DNA of 64,000 nucleotides from Erythroxylum novogranatense (Eukaryota > Streptophyta > Magnoliopsida > Malpighiales > Erythroxylaceae). Below the pieces are notes generated by a model that worked only from the letters and a program-made list of their open reading frames with translations, had not been told where the DNA came from and made no database searches. The DNA lies in contig CM057231.1 in the NCBI GenBank assembly GCA_029891385.1, forward strand, positions 21,793,300-21,857,299. The letters are read 5' to 3'. The translations under genes and the position numbers were made by a program. Of this stretch, positions 35,147 to 46,200 are shown piece by piece (position 1 is the first letter of the stretch; each line of letters starts with the position of its first letter).

Positions 35147-36840
35147 ATGGGACCGAAGAGACAACGTGACTTCATGCCACCGAGGTTTCGAATCATGTTC
35201 GGGGACATTCTGATGAAGGTGGTTCGTCACAATCGATCGCACTAATGACTCACCTTCTCCACCTCTGGTTGGGAGTTCAGATTGAGGCATCACCGATCGC
35301 TTCTCACCTACACCATCCCTTCCTAACGATATATCGCCCAACACTAGAGTACCGGATGCAGGAGACGTCCGTCAGCCTGGCGCTGAGGGACCTGATGGCA
35401 GAAAGTTTGTTTCTATTGTCAATGGCTAGTAAGTGATATCAAAGCACTTCACAATTTGCTTATTATCAACTTTTACTTTTACCAATATGTACATAGGGTA
35501 ACATTACTTGATATGCTAGGTTGGTTCCGTCTGGACCAATTTCAAGAAATATGACTTCCTCGTTCAAACAAAGAATTGAACCAGAGGGTTATGTGTGAAA
35601 AAATTTAGCTGACACCACTAAGCAATTATACTTTCAAGAGTTTGAGATACACATCATAGTTATTTTCTTGTTACGTTGCTTTATATTCATAATGTTCATA
35701 CAACATTTTAACATTTTGTTATTCTTACTCATCTTATTTCAGAAAGAATTTTACTGGGATTCTTGTGTCGACGCCAGCATGTATAAACAATGGGAAAAGA
35801 AAGCACACATACGTTATCGCGACTTAATTAATCAAATACGCAAGGTTGGTGTACGACCGCGTTATATTTCGGAGGAAATTTGGAGTCATTGGAACGAATA
35901 TTGGACATCACCTACGGCAATGTCCATATCTAAGCGTAATTCGCCAATGCGTGGAGGGCCGGGGCGAGTCTTGCAGTGCATACGGGAGGATCAATTACCC
36001 ACAACGAGCATGCACATAGACTAGTAAGTATCTAATTTCTCATGACAATTTTACATATATCTTACTTTGCTTTATTGAACAATGTAATTATGATATAAAT
36101 GTCTGGTGCCATATGGCTATGTGAAGTTATTTTCATTGTTGAACAGGGGGCAAATATCACATATACAGAGGAAACTCTGGCGAAATTTTTTTAAATACTA
36201 GTTAACATCTGACAATTTAAGTTATCCGTGTAGGAAAAGACATTGGGCACGAAGCCTACACCTATGCAGGTATTTGTGCACACCCACACGAAGAAACACG
36301 ATGGTGTCACCTTCATCAACAATCGATGTAGAGAAGTCAATGTTAGTGAAATTAACATATTTTAATAATTTCTTAACAATTATAGCTTATTTACTAATGT
36401 AAAGATTGTTTCTAATAGGATCAAATAAGAAAATATCCGGCGACAATCCTGGGAGGAACAACACATGGGCGAGACTCGAGACATATCTTGATGTCGTGGG
36501 TGGTTGGGACCGTCGTGGAAGAATATTGACCGAGCTCATATGCAAACACTTGTTATTCAAGCTCTTCCCTTTCTAATAAAGAAAGACATCGCTCACCATC
36601 TCAATCTTATGATGTATCGAGCTCCGCCACAAAGATGGACTCATTAAGGAGCAGATAGCTAATCAAAACGAAGCGGTTGGCTAATTAAAACGAAAGCATT
36701 GGTTTTCAACATCACCAAAGATATGGAGGACATAGCTAAGGTGAGGAGGAGATTAGTCTGCAGATGATGTAACAACCGAGAGCGGAGTTGCGAGAAGTTT
36801 CAAAGATCAAAGAGTCATTGGAGCAGATGGAACAAGCATT
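35147..36840 (+). pseudogene. CACTA second gene: Ptta/En/Spm (TNP1-like) protein, broken
   Basis: 35147 onwards reads MGPKRQRDFMPPRF after an acceptor-like TTTCAG. An exon at about 35521-35650 has SRNMTSSFKQRIEPEGYV and, past a TGA, NLADTTKQLYFQEFE. 35742-36024 is the diagnostic block: FYWDSCVDASMYKQWEKKA, HIRYRDLINQIRKVGVRPR, EIWSHWNEYWTS. 36250-36345 has GTKPTPMQVFVHTHTKKHDG and FINNRC. 36420-36840 holds decayed helical, charged sequence. This arrangement matches the plant Ptta/En/Spm family, the second CACTA product, which binds subterminal repeats in En/Spm. Several stops and frameshifts make it non-functional. Confidence 0.8.
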
Positions 36841-37199
36841 TAGGATGAGAGAGGAGATGGGCGGTGACTAAGATGAGGCGGAGATGGAGCAGATGACCAA
36901 GGACAAACAAAGATGCGGAGAAGATGGCTAAGCTTAAGCGGAGATGGAAATGTTAAAGAGGGAGGAAGCGATTGAGCATCCATGATCATTACGATAATAA
37001 TTATTATAACATTATCATGTGTTTTCAATTAAAAAACATAAGAGATTTGTTATTTATTATTTCTTAATAATTAAATTAATTCCTTTTTATATTTTATTAA
37101 TTATTAATTTTCTCATTATTCATTATTCTAACGCAACACAAATTAATAAAGTGAATATATAATATAATCATTATTATAACAACAAAAAGGGAAAAAAAT

Positions 37200-37567
37200 T
37201 AATCAGTCATTACCGACGGACAATTGACCGTCGAAAAATTTCCCCTATTTACCGACGGTATACTATACCGTCGAAAAAAGTCGTCAAAGATAACATCGCA
37301 TCACCGACGGACTGAATGACCGTAGTAATATTTCTCCGACAGAATCGTACTTACCATTCCGTCGTTAAATAATTGTCGACAATAATATTTCGGTCGGTAA
37401 TTCCATCGTAAAATTGCGACGAAAAATTTCAGTCGGTAATTTTAGCTTTGGGCAATTCACCGACCGAATTTTGCTCCACCCATTCCGTCGGTGATTAATT
37501 CCACCGACGGATATCTGGTGTTTACCGACGAAAATTTCCGTCGGTAAGATACTTATTTCTTGTAGTG
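37200..37567. repeat. Right subterminal array of the CACTA
   Basis: At least eight ACCGACGG, CCGTCGG or TTCGGTCGG-type words in both orientations lie between 37210 and 37555, mirrored by a shorter set at 13915-14100. Confidence 0.8.
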
Positions 37568-37570
37568 GTA
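37568..37570. repeat. Target-site duplication, right (CACTA)
   Basis: GTA, identical to 13894-13896. Confidence 0.75.
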
Positions 37571-37769
37571 TATTATACAGTTGTACTGTACACTTTATTA
37601 GTTTACTGTTTATATCAACCATACTTTCAAAAATCTTAATAATAAATAATAATGACAATTAATATGAAATAACAAAAATTTTGAAATATTTTACATATAA
37701 ATAATAACCATAATTAATATAAACAAAAAAATCATCATCATACAATTATAAAATTAATAATAATACAAA

Positions 37770-38235
37770 CCCAACAATCATAAAACAATCATAATTTCAC
37801 TTCCATTTACAACAATTCCAAATTTTAACAATCACAAAACAATCATAATTTTATTTACATTTCCAACAATAACCAACAATTTTCGGTCTTAACAATCACA
37901 AAACAATCATAATTCTATTTCCATTTACAACAATTTCCAATTATAAGTTTCTAACAATCACAAAATTTTCATTATTTTATTTTCATTTCTTTCCATTTAA
38001 AACAATTCTCAATTCTAGCAATCACAAAACAATCATAATTTCATTTACATTTCCTTTCAATTTTAACATTTTCTAATTCCAACAATCACAAAACATTCTT
38101 ACATATATCAACAATTTTCATTTTCAACAACTTCAAATTGCAACAATCTCAAAACATACATCAACAATTTCTACTTTTATCAATTTCTACTAATTTCCAA
38201 TATCCAACATTCATAAAACATACATCTACAATTTC
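37770..38235. repeat. Degenerate minisatellite, about 60-bp unit
   Basis: About seven imperfect copies of a unit starting AACAATCACAAAACAATCA and continuing with ATTT..ATTTCCA and CAACAATTTCCA. Copies drift in length (50-70 bases). It lies in the right arm of the outer hAT-like element, outside the CACTA. Confidence 0.75.
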
Positions 38236-38779
38236 TATTTCCAAATTTCAACAAACTCTAATTACAAAAATATTTTACTTTAATATGTTCATATTTCAAT
38301 GATTTAGTTTATGAATTTGTAATGTACACTCGTAATTGTTATACAAAATTGAAATTCACATCCTATATAATTTTGGGATTAAGAAACAATCAAACAACAC
38401 ATATTAAAGATAAGATAAATAACAAATTTGGTTCAATGTTTATGATTTAAAAAATAACTGTAAAAGCATCAAAATTCAAAATGGGTGAATTTGGTTGGTT
38501 CATCATTCATAGTTGTCTCATCCACTTTAATTGGGCGTTATAGGCTTATAGCTCAAACTTTATCTTTATTCACTTTATGCAATTAAATTTAATTAATGAT
38601 TAATTAATTATATCTGGTGGATGAGGATAAGATTGCCCACCTATCTCCCTATCACTTCATTATTATTATTTAATTAATTACTTAATAATTTCTCTCTATC
38701 TACTTTTTGTATTGAATCTCCGAATTATCAGACATAATGTTTATTTTGTGTCATTTCTCTGTTTCCATTTTACCCTCTG

Positions 38780-39170
38780 AAGAGGAGAGATAATCCATCA
38801 TCTTCGTGTCTCTTTTGTTGTTTGTTTCTGTTGTTGAGCTTCGAGATGTCTCTTATGGCTTCAGACGGTCTCTGGTGGCTTCAGACGAGTCTCCGGTGTT
38901 GTGGTGCGGTGGCTTCGCGCGGAGAAGGTGGTGGTCGGTGGGGTCTTCAGGTCTCCGTGGAGGAGGAGGCATCTTCGATGTCTTTGATGCCAAGGGAGGA
39001 TGAGGCGATAAGCGAAAGAGGATGAGCGTCAGAGCAGACCAGGCGATGCGACGGTGACAAGAGAAGAGAGGCGGCGCGACGGTGAGAAGATGAGAGAAGA
39101 AGAGGCTGAAGAAAAGTCCAGAAGGCAGAAGCTCTCGACCGGCGATTTAGGGTTTTTTTTTTAATTTGCA
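38780..39170 (-). promoter_or_regulatory. GC-richer leader-like segment in the right arm of the hAT-like element
   Basis: Read on the minus strand, an AT-rich block with ACCCTAAATCGCC gives way to a CT-rich, GC-richer stretch like a plant 5'UTR. The ORFs here on either strand are short and low in complexity. It may be the remaining promoter and leader of the parental transposon. Confidence 0.3.
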
Positions 39171-39372
39171 AATTAGTCCCTGCATTTTCAAGAGTTCACG
39201 ATATCAGCAGTACCGGCCGATATCTTTTAGTACTGTCGGTATCGACCGGAAACTACCGGTACCGGCCGGTATTTAAGGTTGGTATCAAGGTGGCCCATTC
39301 CGTTCCGGTTTCCAGCCGATACGGTACGTTTCAGCTGGAATCACCCTGAACGGAACGGTATTCATAAGATTG

Positions 39373-39379
39373 TCTGAAG
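39373..39379. repeat. Probable target duplication, right (outer hAT-like element)
   Basis: TCTGAAG, identical to 13731-13737. Confidence 0.5.
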
Positions 39380-40187
39380 ATGAAGATTTTGAAATTTTAC
39401 ATGCAACACATCGTGACCATTTCAACAAGCTTTTCAATTATTTTGTCCACGATGAAGTACTGAAAGTGCGTCATATATATATATATAATTTTTTTTGCCA
39501 ACGAGATATCCTAGACGAGTCTCAATTATGAGAAGGCACCTTTAAGTTATCTATACTCAGACTAATCCCCGCTTGAACCAGATAGGCCTCTTGCGGAAAG
39601 TAAAACTCTGACTCCAAGTTTTAAATGGCTGCATATATGAGAGTAATTCAAATCCGCGACCTCAATTAAATCAAAAAGATTCCTCATCAACTTTTGTGTT
39701 TTGCTAATTGACAAGAAAGTTTGTAAAATAAAACAAAAATCGGAAACCAAGATGGATAACGAGAGAGAGGGAACCATACTCCGTTGGTCACTTTCAGAGT
39801 GGGCTTGCCAAAGTGGATCGTTTTCTTTTTTGGGCTTGAAAGAGATCCCTTGAACGTTGCCAAAGCCTAATCAATGTACAGGGAAATGACATTTGCAGGT
39901 CAAAAGAATGCAACGGCCAGCCATTTCACCGTTATAACCTATAAAACCGCCAGGTAGGCTTTAGCTCATCCACTGCAGAACTAGTTGAACTAATCCAACC
40001 AGAGACTTATAACAGTATTCCACATCAGCCATTATCAACAGGGATCATTATAACATTCTCTTGAACCATGTTCCGCATCAACAAATGATTCACTTTTCCA
40101 TCTCAAAAAGTTTTTGGTTCAACACCAAATTTTCAGCTACAAGCTATTCAGATTCGTCTGAAACCTGCCACCATGAATTTTCACACT
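39380..40187. other. Intergenic region and probable 3'UTR of the PPR gene
   Basis: No ORF of note. A short (TA)n run lies at 39474-39486. The part next to 40188 is the likely 3'UTR of the minus-strand PPR gene. Confidence 0.5.
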
Positions 40188-41885
40188 TTACCAATAATCT
40201 TTACAGGAACAAAATCCAACTTTAAAATGGTGAAAACGGTTGCAATCTCTGACAACAATATCTCGATTATATATCCTAGATATCATCTTGAATGTGGCAT
40301 GGCAGTCACTGCAAATCCGGAGGTTCTTAATAATACGGACTGGAGTGCCTGAAGTGGTTTTCAGAAGGCAGAAGGCAACCGCCAACTTCTCACTGTGCAA
40401 GCACAGTGCTAACTCTTTACCTTCATCATCCAAATCAAGCAATACCTCACTTGTATTTCCGACATAGCCTTCCCTCTTCAATCTCATCGTAATCTCATCA
40501 AGCATCAAATAAATTTCTCGACTTTCGGGGTGGGAATCATCTCCAACAAAGAATTCATGAACCACCCCTCCTATCTCAACCAAGCTACAACCAGGGACTT
40601 TCTTGACTCCCCTTGCCTCCATAAGATCTCTTACATGCCTCACTTCCCTCCACCTACTCGTCTTTGCATAGACATTTGATAGAAGCACATAAGCGCTACT
40701 ATTTGAGGGTTCCAACTCAATCAGCTTTTTTAGTGCAATCTCACATGTCTCTATGTCCCTATGAATCCTAGATCCACTCAATAGGGCTCCCCACACAAGC
40801 ACATCAGGTTCCATAGGCATAGACGTTATCGTGTTCCAAGCTTCCCCAATAAGACCAGCTCTCGCATATAGATCAACCATGCAACCATAGTGTTGGATCA
40901 AAGGAGCTATTCCAAACTCCTCTCTCATCTTTCTGAAATACTCCTTCCCTTCACCAACCAAACCTCCATGAACACAAGCACAAAAAACTCCCAAGAACGT
41001 TACAGCATTGGGCCTAACACCCTCATTTATCATTTGCATAAACAACTCGATACATTCCCCGGCATAACCATGCATAGCCAAACACTTAATCATAGCACTC
41101 CAAGCCATAACATCTTTGTCCTGACCCAAACTGTTAAACACCCACCTCGCTCTATCAACACTCCCACATTTAGCATACATGTCCACCAAAGAAGTTCCCA
41201 ACACAACCTCAATTTCCATCCCACACTTGTCAATATAAGCATGAGCCCATTTCCCATTCTCGAGAGCTCCTGCTTTACCGCAAGCTGAAAGAACAGAAGA
41301 CATGGTGAATCTGTTGGGTCTAACACCTTCAACTTCCAACATCTGCATCTCCCGGAACAAAGCCAAGGCTTCCTTATACTCCTCACATCTAACATACCCA
41401 TTTATCATACAGCTCCAAGATATCACATTTCTCTCAGGCATTGAACCAAACAGCTCCCTTGCAACTCCAACTGAACCGGCTCTTATGCTTGCGTTAATAA
41501 TCGAGTTCCAGGACGGCAAATCTGGGTAGGCAATCTCATCAAAAACTTGACGGGCAGAGGATAGATTCCCACACGAAGAGTACATGTTGATTAGTGAAGT
41601 TTGGACAAAGCGATCATCGGCGAGTCCGAAGACAAAAACTTGGGCATGTATTTGTTTTCCCGAATAAATTCGGGGAGAGTAATTGAAAGATTGGAGAAGG
41701 AACGGGAAGGTGTGGAAATCAGGGTCGACGCCAAGAAAACGCATGCGGAAATAGACTGAAATGGAAGAACGGGTCGCTTGGACATGGGCTCGTATGATGT
41801 TGTTCCATGTGAAGGACTCGAGTGTTGGGTGCGCAAAATGGAGGGTTGGGTGAGTTGGAGCTATAAGCTTTCTGGCAACTTGCAT
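40188..41885 (-). CDS. DYW-type pentatricopeptide repeat (PPR) protein
   Basis: A single uninterrupted 565-codon ORF. PPR motifs of the P/L/S type fill residues about 25-390 (for example LINMYSSCGNLSSARQVFDE, SWNSIINASIRAG, TSLVDMYAKCGSVDRARWVF, WSAMIKCLAMHG). The E/E+ region follows (LEPSNSSAYVLLSNVYAKTS, VKKVPGCSLVEIGG). The C-terminal DYW domain has the deaminase-like signature HSEKLA (His497, Glu499), a zinc-binding CSDC (Cys525, Cys528) and the terminus CSCKDYW. Such proteins act in chloroplasts or mitochondria, where they direct C-to-U editing of specific transcripts. The N-terminus is short and a transit peptide is not obvious. All key residues are present, and no intron is needed, as is usual for the family. 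From memory the closest type is the Arabidopsis PCMP-H group. The RNA target cannot be read from this sequence. Confidence 0.95.
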   Translation of the reverse strand: MQVARKLIAPTHPTLHFAHPTLESFTWNNIIRAHVQATRSSISVYFRMRFLGVDPDFHTFPFLLQSFNYSPRIYSGKQIHAQVFVFGLADDRFVQTSLINMYSSCGNLSSARQVFDEIAYPDLPSWNSIINASIRAGSVGVARELFGSMPERNVISWSCMINGYVRCEEYKEALALFREMQMLEVEGVRPNRFTMSSVLSACGKAGALENGKWAHAYIDKCGMEIEVVLGTSLVDMYAKCGSVDRARWVFNSLGQDKDVMAWSAMIKCLAMHGYAGECIELFMQMINEGVRPNAVTFLGVFCACVHGGLVGEGKEYFRKMREEFGIAPLIQHYGCMVDLYARAGLIGEAWNTITSMPMEPDVLVWGALLSGSRIHRDIETCEIALKKLIELEPSNSSAYVLLSNVYAKTSRWREVRHVRDLMEARGVKKVPGCSLVEIGGVVHEFFVGDDSHPESREIYLMLDEITMRLKREGYVGNTSEVLLDLDDEGKELALCLHSEKLAVAFCLLKTTSGTPVRIIKNLRICSDCHATFKMISRIYNRDIVVRDCNRFHHFKVGFCSCKDYW

Positions 41886-42690
41886 TTGTTACATCTCGAG
41901 CTCTATCCGTTGAACGAGCTCAGTTGAACTGATTTTTGTCATTGTCACAATCAACTCAATATCATCCTACCTCCACTTGATTTCTCCTTTTCTGACTTAG
42001 GAATTTCAGATCATGGGTTATGCTGATATGAACCAGTCGGGAACCTTAAGCCACAGCCTAGATGAGAAGGCTACCAGGCTCCAAAAGGCCATTCATTAAC
42101 CTACCTGGACAAAAGATTATGTCATGTGATCTATTAAATCGAGTCATATGAAGGCATTTCACAGCTAGCAAGGCATTTCATAGCTAGCCACATATTGGCT
42201 TTGGGTAGAAGGTTAGCTAAATCATGCATATAGTGGGGGCATGTGAAAGTTTCAAGGTGATTTAGCATGTTAGATTAAGTATGGTGTCAGTTTTGGTATA
42301 ATTTCAGACCTTGTATGAGCTGACAAGGCTAAGACTAAGTTCTTGATGGACCAAGGACTTAGCGAGTGCTCAAATAGACGGACCATAACTAATAAAATTG
42401 ACATGGGTAAGTATTGGATTGGATCAGTATACTATGACTAACTTTGGCTTGAATGACTCATCATCAACGGATATAAATCCTGGAAATCTTGGATGATGTG
42501 GCGTATGAAATCATGGAGGATAAATATCAACACTAAAAGATAAATACCACGAAGGAGGATTATCTGAAAATAGTAGACATTTTCGTAGATAGGGATTGAT
42601 CATGTGTAATCTTTTATCTTGTTAGTTGGGATGTAGATAAACCTTATCAGATGGAATCATATTTAGATGGGGATTATTATAGGATAATTA
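41886..42690. other. Intergenic DNA with a Gypsy 3'-end fragment
   Basis: The first 100 bases or so are the PPR 5' flank. 42023-42120 matches 47549-47650, the last codons of the Gypsy remnant (MNQSGTL, EKATRLQKAIH here). It therefore looks like the 3' coding end of a second, mostly deleted relative. 42130-42690 is probably LTR or flanking DNA of that copy. Confidence 0.5.
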
Positions 42691-42697
42691 TGTAAGC

Positions 42698-43237
42698 TGA
42701 TAGGATAAGATGTAATCATGAGTAGTAGATTTTTGTTAGGATTCTTACTTGTTCCTCAAGTCTTGATGTTTATATATAGTTCATTTGAGCCTTGCGTTAG
42801 ACGCAAAGTTGAGAGAACTTTCTTTTGTATACTTTGAAGGAAGTAACAAAGGTTGGTAGTTTGTTGTATCTTTATTTTGCTTTATTGTTGCTTTTGATTA
42901 TTCTATTGCTTTCGTAGTTTCTTATTGCCTTTAATTATTCTACTGCCTCCGTAGTTTCTTGCGACTGTGACAGTAAACATTGTAAGGGTCGTGAGGTGTT
43001 CGAGAACTCGATTGTTGATCGACGATCACGTGAGGAATGCTAAGTCTTGCTAAAATGAATCTAAGTAAGATTGTCGTATAAAGAAGTAGGTGCATCTCAA
43101 AGTATATAAATGATTGCTCTCTTAACTCTATTTCTAGAGCAAGACTCAAATGAGTTGTATATAGGCGTCAAGGCTTGGGGAACAAGTAAGAATCCTAACA
43201 TAACTCTACTACTCATGATCACATCTTATCCTATCAT
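42698..43237. repeat. Long imperfect inverted repeat (hairpin) beside Gypsy gag
   Basis: 42698-42838 is inverted at about 43096-43237. The outermost 30 bases differ at one position, and later parts differ by scattered substitutions. The spacer is about 257 bases and contains two similar TTATTCTA..GTAGTTTCTT units (42898-42962). The left arm includes a TATA-like TTTATATATAG. It may be two LTR fragments in opposite orientation or a fold-back element. Confidence 0.75.
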
Positions 43238-43289
43238 ATTACATTGGCTCCTTCTCATCATCAATGCCTACTATTCACCTACAACACAC

Positions 43290-46200
43290 CAACCCACTTT
43301 CCACCATCAAACTACCAAAAATACACCTACTTTCCTTTGATGGCACCAATCCCTTGGATTGGATATTTCAATCCAATCAATATTTTAATTATTACCAAGT
43401 TCCCCCAATCAACGATTGAGTATGATCTCGTTTTACATGCAAAGACAAGTACTCAATTGGTACATATGGATGATAAATAACCATCAATTCACGACGTGGC
43501 AAGCGTTTGAGCGAGCATTGGAAATGCATTTTAGATCCTCATCTTACAACAACCACCAGCTGCCTTATTCAAACTAAGGCAATTCGACACTGTCGAGGAA
43601 TTTCAAGCCCAATTTGAAACACTATGTAATCAGATTGACATATTACTTTTGAATGCTACCTTGCATTGTTTCCTTTCGGGGCTAAAACTTGAAATTCAGA
43701 ATGAGTTAGCATTATGGAGAGCTGCCACTATTTCCTTAGCAATTAGGCAATCAAAGTCAATTGAAGCTAAGCTAAAAGAAGTCTGGCCTCGTGCGTTAAT
43801 TGGCACACAAAATTTTTCTGGCCCAAGTAATTTTCTAGCCATACAAACTCGAAATTGTTTCGTCAATACTCCCCTCCTCATGGCTCCCCTAAAAAGTTAA
43901 GTGACAACGAAGCTAGGGAAAATAGGGCCAAGGGCCTTTGTTACACTTGTGATGAGAAATGGGCTAGATGAAACATATACAAAAGCTCACAATTTTTATT
44001 AATTGTACCAGATGGCGGAGACGGAGAGGACTTGGGTTTGGAGTTCGAAAATCCACTAACAGAACCGAATTAAGTGCTAACAAAGCCACTCATACCCATC
44101 AAGTTGTTGGGCCAAATCCAAACCAAACACCAACAAAATTTTAACTCTCCACTGTTGCTTACTTCGGACTAACAAATTCGTGAACTTTGCGGATAACAGG
44201 GGAGATTCGTGGTCATAAATTGTCCATGCTTATTGACTTTGGAAGTACGCACAATATTTTGCAACCTTGAGTTGCGAAATTCCTCAGGCTACCAATCTTA
44301 TCAATTCTGAGCTTTCCAGTTATGGTGGGAAACAAAGAATCCATAAATTGCCAAGAAAGATGCATCGAGGTCCATGGAAGAATTCATAACCAAAATTTTA
44401 AATTTCCTTTTTTGATTCTACCAGTTCAAGGTGCATACATAATTCTTGGAAATCAATGGCTTAGCACACATGGGCCCATCATTGTCGATTTTTTTATGCT
44501 CAGTATGAAGTTTAATTACAATGAGCAACCCATTAAATTAATTGGAGAGCCCATTCTTACCATGACTTCAGCAAGTCAATTGGGTTGCATGATGCAAACT
44601 AGTGTAATTATGTCTCTACATGCAATCATTCCAGGATCAGCCCACTTGCAAAATAAATCCTCAGATGACATTACCCTAACCCACTTACCTAATATGGCTG
44701 CATTATTGGAGGATTACTAAACCATTTTTCAACAACCCACATAATTACCACCCTCTCGACCCCATAATCACCCCATACACTTATATCCTGAAACCAAGCC
44801 CATAAATGTCAAACCTTATCGATATCCCTACTGTAAGAAAATGATCATGACTCAACTAATTTAGGATATGCTAAAGGAGGGGGTTATTCTACCTAGCCAT
44901 AGTCCTTACTCTTTTCCTGTGTTGTTAGTATAGAAAAAAGACAACACATAGAGATTCTGTGTCAACTATTGTGCCTTAAATACAGTACCGGTAAAAGATC
45001 GATTTCCTATTCCCACTATAGATGAATTATTGGATAAGCTTTGTGGTGAGGTTATATTCTCAAATTTTAATTTAAGATTGGGGTGTCATCAGATACGAGT
45101 GAAACCGAAGGACTGTCACAAAATTGCTTTTTGGAAGATGGATGGATGTTACGAATTCATGGTTATGCTTTCGGTCTGACGAATGCACCCTCCACTTTTT
45201 AAGCTACTATGAACGATTTGTTTGGAGCTTATCTTCGAAAATTCGTAGTGATTTTGTTTGATGACATCCTAATTTACAACAGATCTAGGGATGAGCATGT
45301 GAATCCTCTAAGGCAAGTTTTTTCTCTTTTATCCAAATACCATTTTTATGTTAAGCTATCTAAATGTGTATTTGCTGTTGATTTTGTTCAATATTTGGGT
45401 CATGTTATTTCTTGTCGCAGTGTTAATGTAGATCTCGAGAAAATCCAAGCCATTACGAATTAGCCCACCCTATTAACAATTCAACCCTTAGGGATTTTTA
45501 GGCCTTATGGGGTATTATCGGTGATTTGTGAAGCACTATGTCACTTTAGCCTCACTTCTTACCGAATTACTAAAATCCCCACAATTTTCATAAAATGAAA
45601 AAGCTAATGAAGCATTTCTTACTTTAAAGAAAACAATGACCCGATTGCCCATACTTGTCCTGCCTGATTTTACTTGTCCTTTTAAGCTAACCACGGATGC
45701 CTCGAGCATCACAATAGGTGTTGTGCTTTCTCAAAAAGATCACCCAATTGCTTTTTTTAGAAAGAAACTTACTCTAGACTCCAAGCCGCATCTACATATG
45801 TGAAAGAGTTATTTGTTATGACTGTAGGGGTTAGAAAATTAAGGCAATATTTACTCGATCGAAGGTTTATCATCTATATGGACCAGCAGAGCTTGAAACA
45901 TTTATTAACTCACGTTGTCTAAACACCAGAGCAGTATAAGTGGCTTACCAAACTTATAGGGTATGACTATGTGATCATGTACAAGTCTAGGAAGGAAAAT
46001 CAAGTCGTTGATGTTTTTTCATGCATCCAGCCGCCCATATATGGAGCTATCATAACCCTCACAGTTCCTTAGGTGAACCAGCTGCGTATTTATTATAACA
46101 CCACTCTTAGAAGGAAGGAACTCCTAAAATCAGTTCAAGAGAAATCCATTTCAGCGTATACTATTCAAAATGCCTTACTTTACTATCATGGCAAATTAGA

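Larger units (their letters stand above)
13897..37567 (+). mobile_element. CACTA (En/Spm) DNA transposon, 23.7 kb including a nested Athila
   Basis: The left end reads CACTACAAGGGAAAT. The reverse complement of the right end reads CACTACAAGAAATAAG. A GTA duplication flanks them. Subterminal DNA on both sides repeats words such as CCGACGG, CCGTCGG and TTCGGTC (13915-14100 and 37210-37555), as expected for transposase-binding arrays. Inside, on the plus strand, lie a tnp2-type transposase, unassigned exons, and a second gene of the Ptta/En/Spm class. Minus the 12.5-kb Athila insertion the element is about 11.2 kb, normal for an autonomous CACTA, but both genes are broken. Confidence 0.9.
13738..39372. 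mobile_element. Outer hAT-like terminal-inverted-repeat element, host of the nest
   Basis: The left end reads CAAAGTTATTGAATACCG. The reverse complement of the right end reads CAATCTTATGAATACCG. Both are followed by subterminal DNA rich in ACCGGTATCGA-like and ACCGGCCGGTA-like words (13790-13820 and 39205-39270). TCTGAAG flanks both ends. Without the CACTA insertion (13897-37570) the element is about 1.96 kb and has no transposase, so it would be non-autonomous. Termini starting CAA with a 7-8-bp duplication suggest hAT; the superfamily is inferred, not shown by a coding region. Confidence 0.5.

Noticed and set aside
38806..39025. Overlapping short ORFs in the GC-richer segment
   Set aside because: Several frames are open at once because of composition; no conserved motif.
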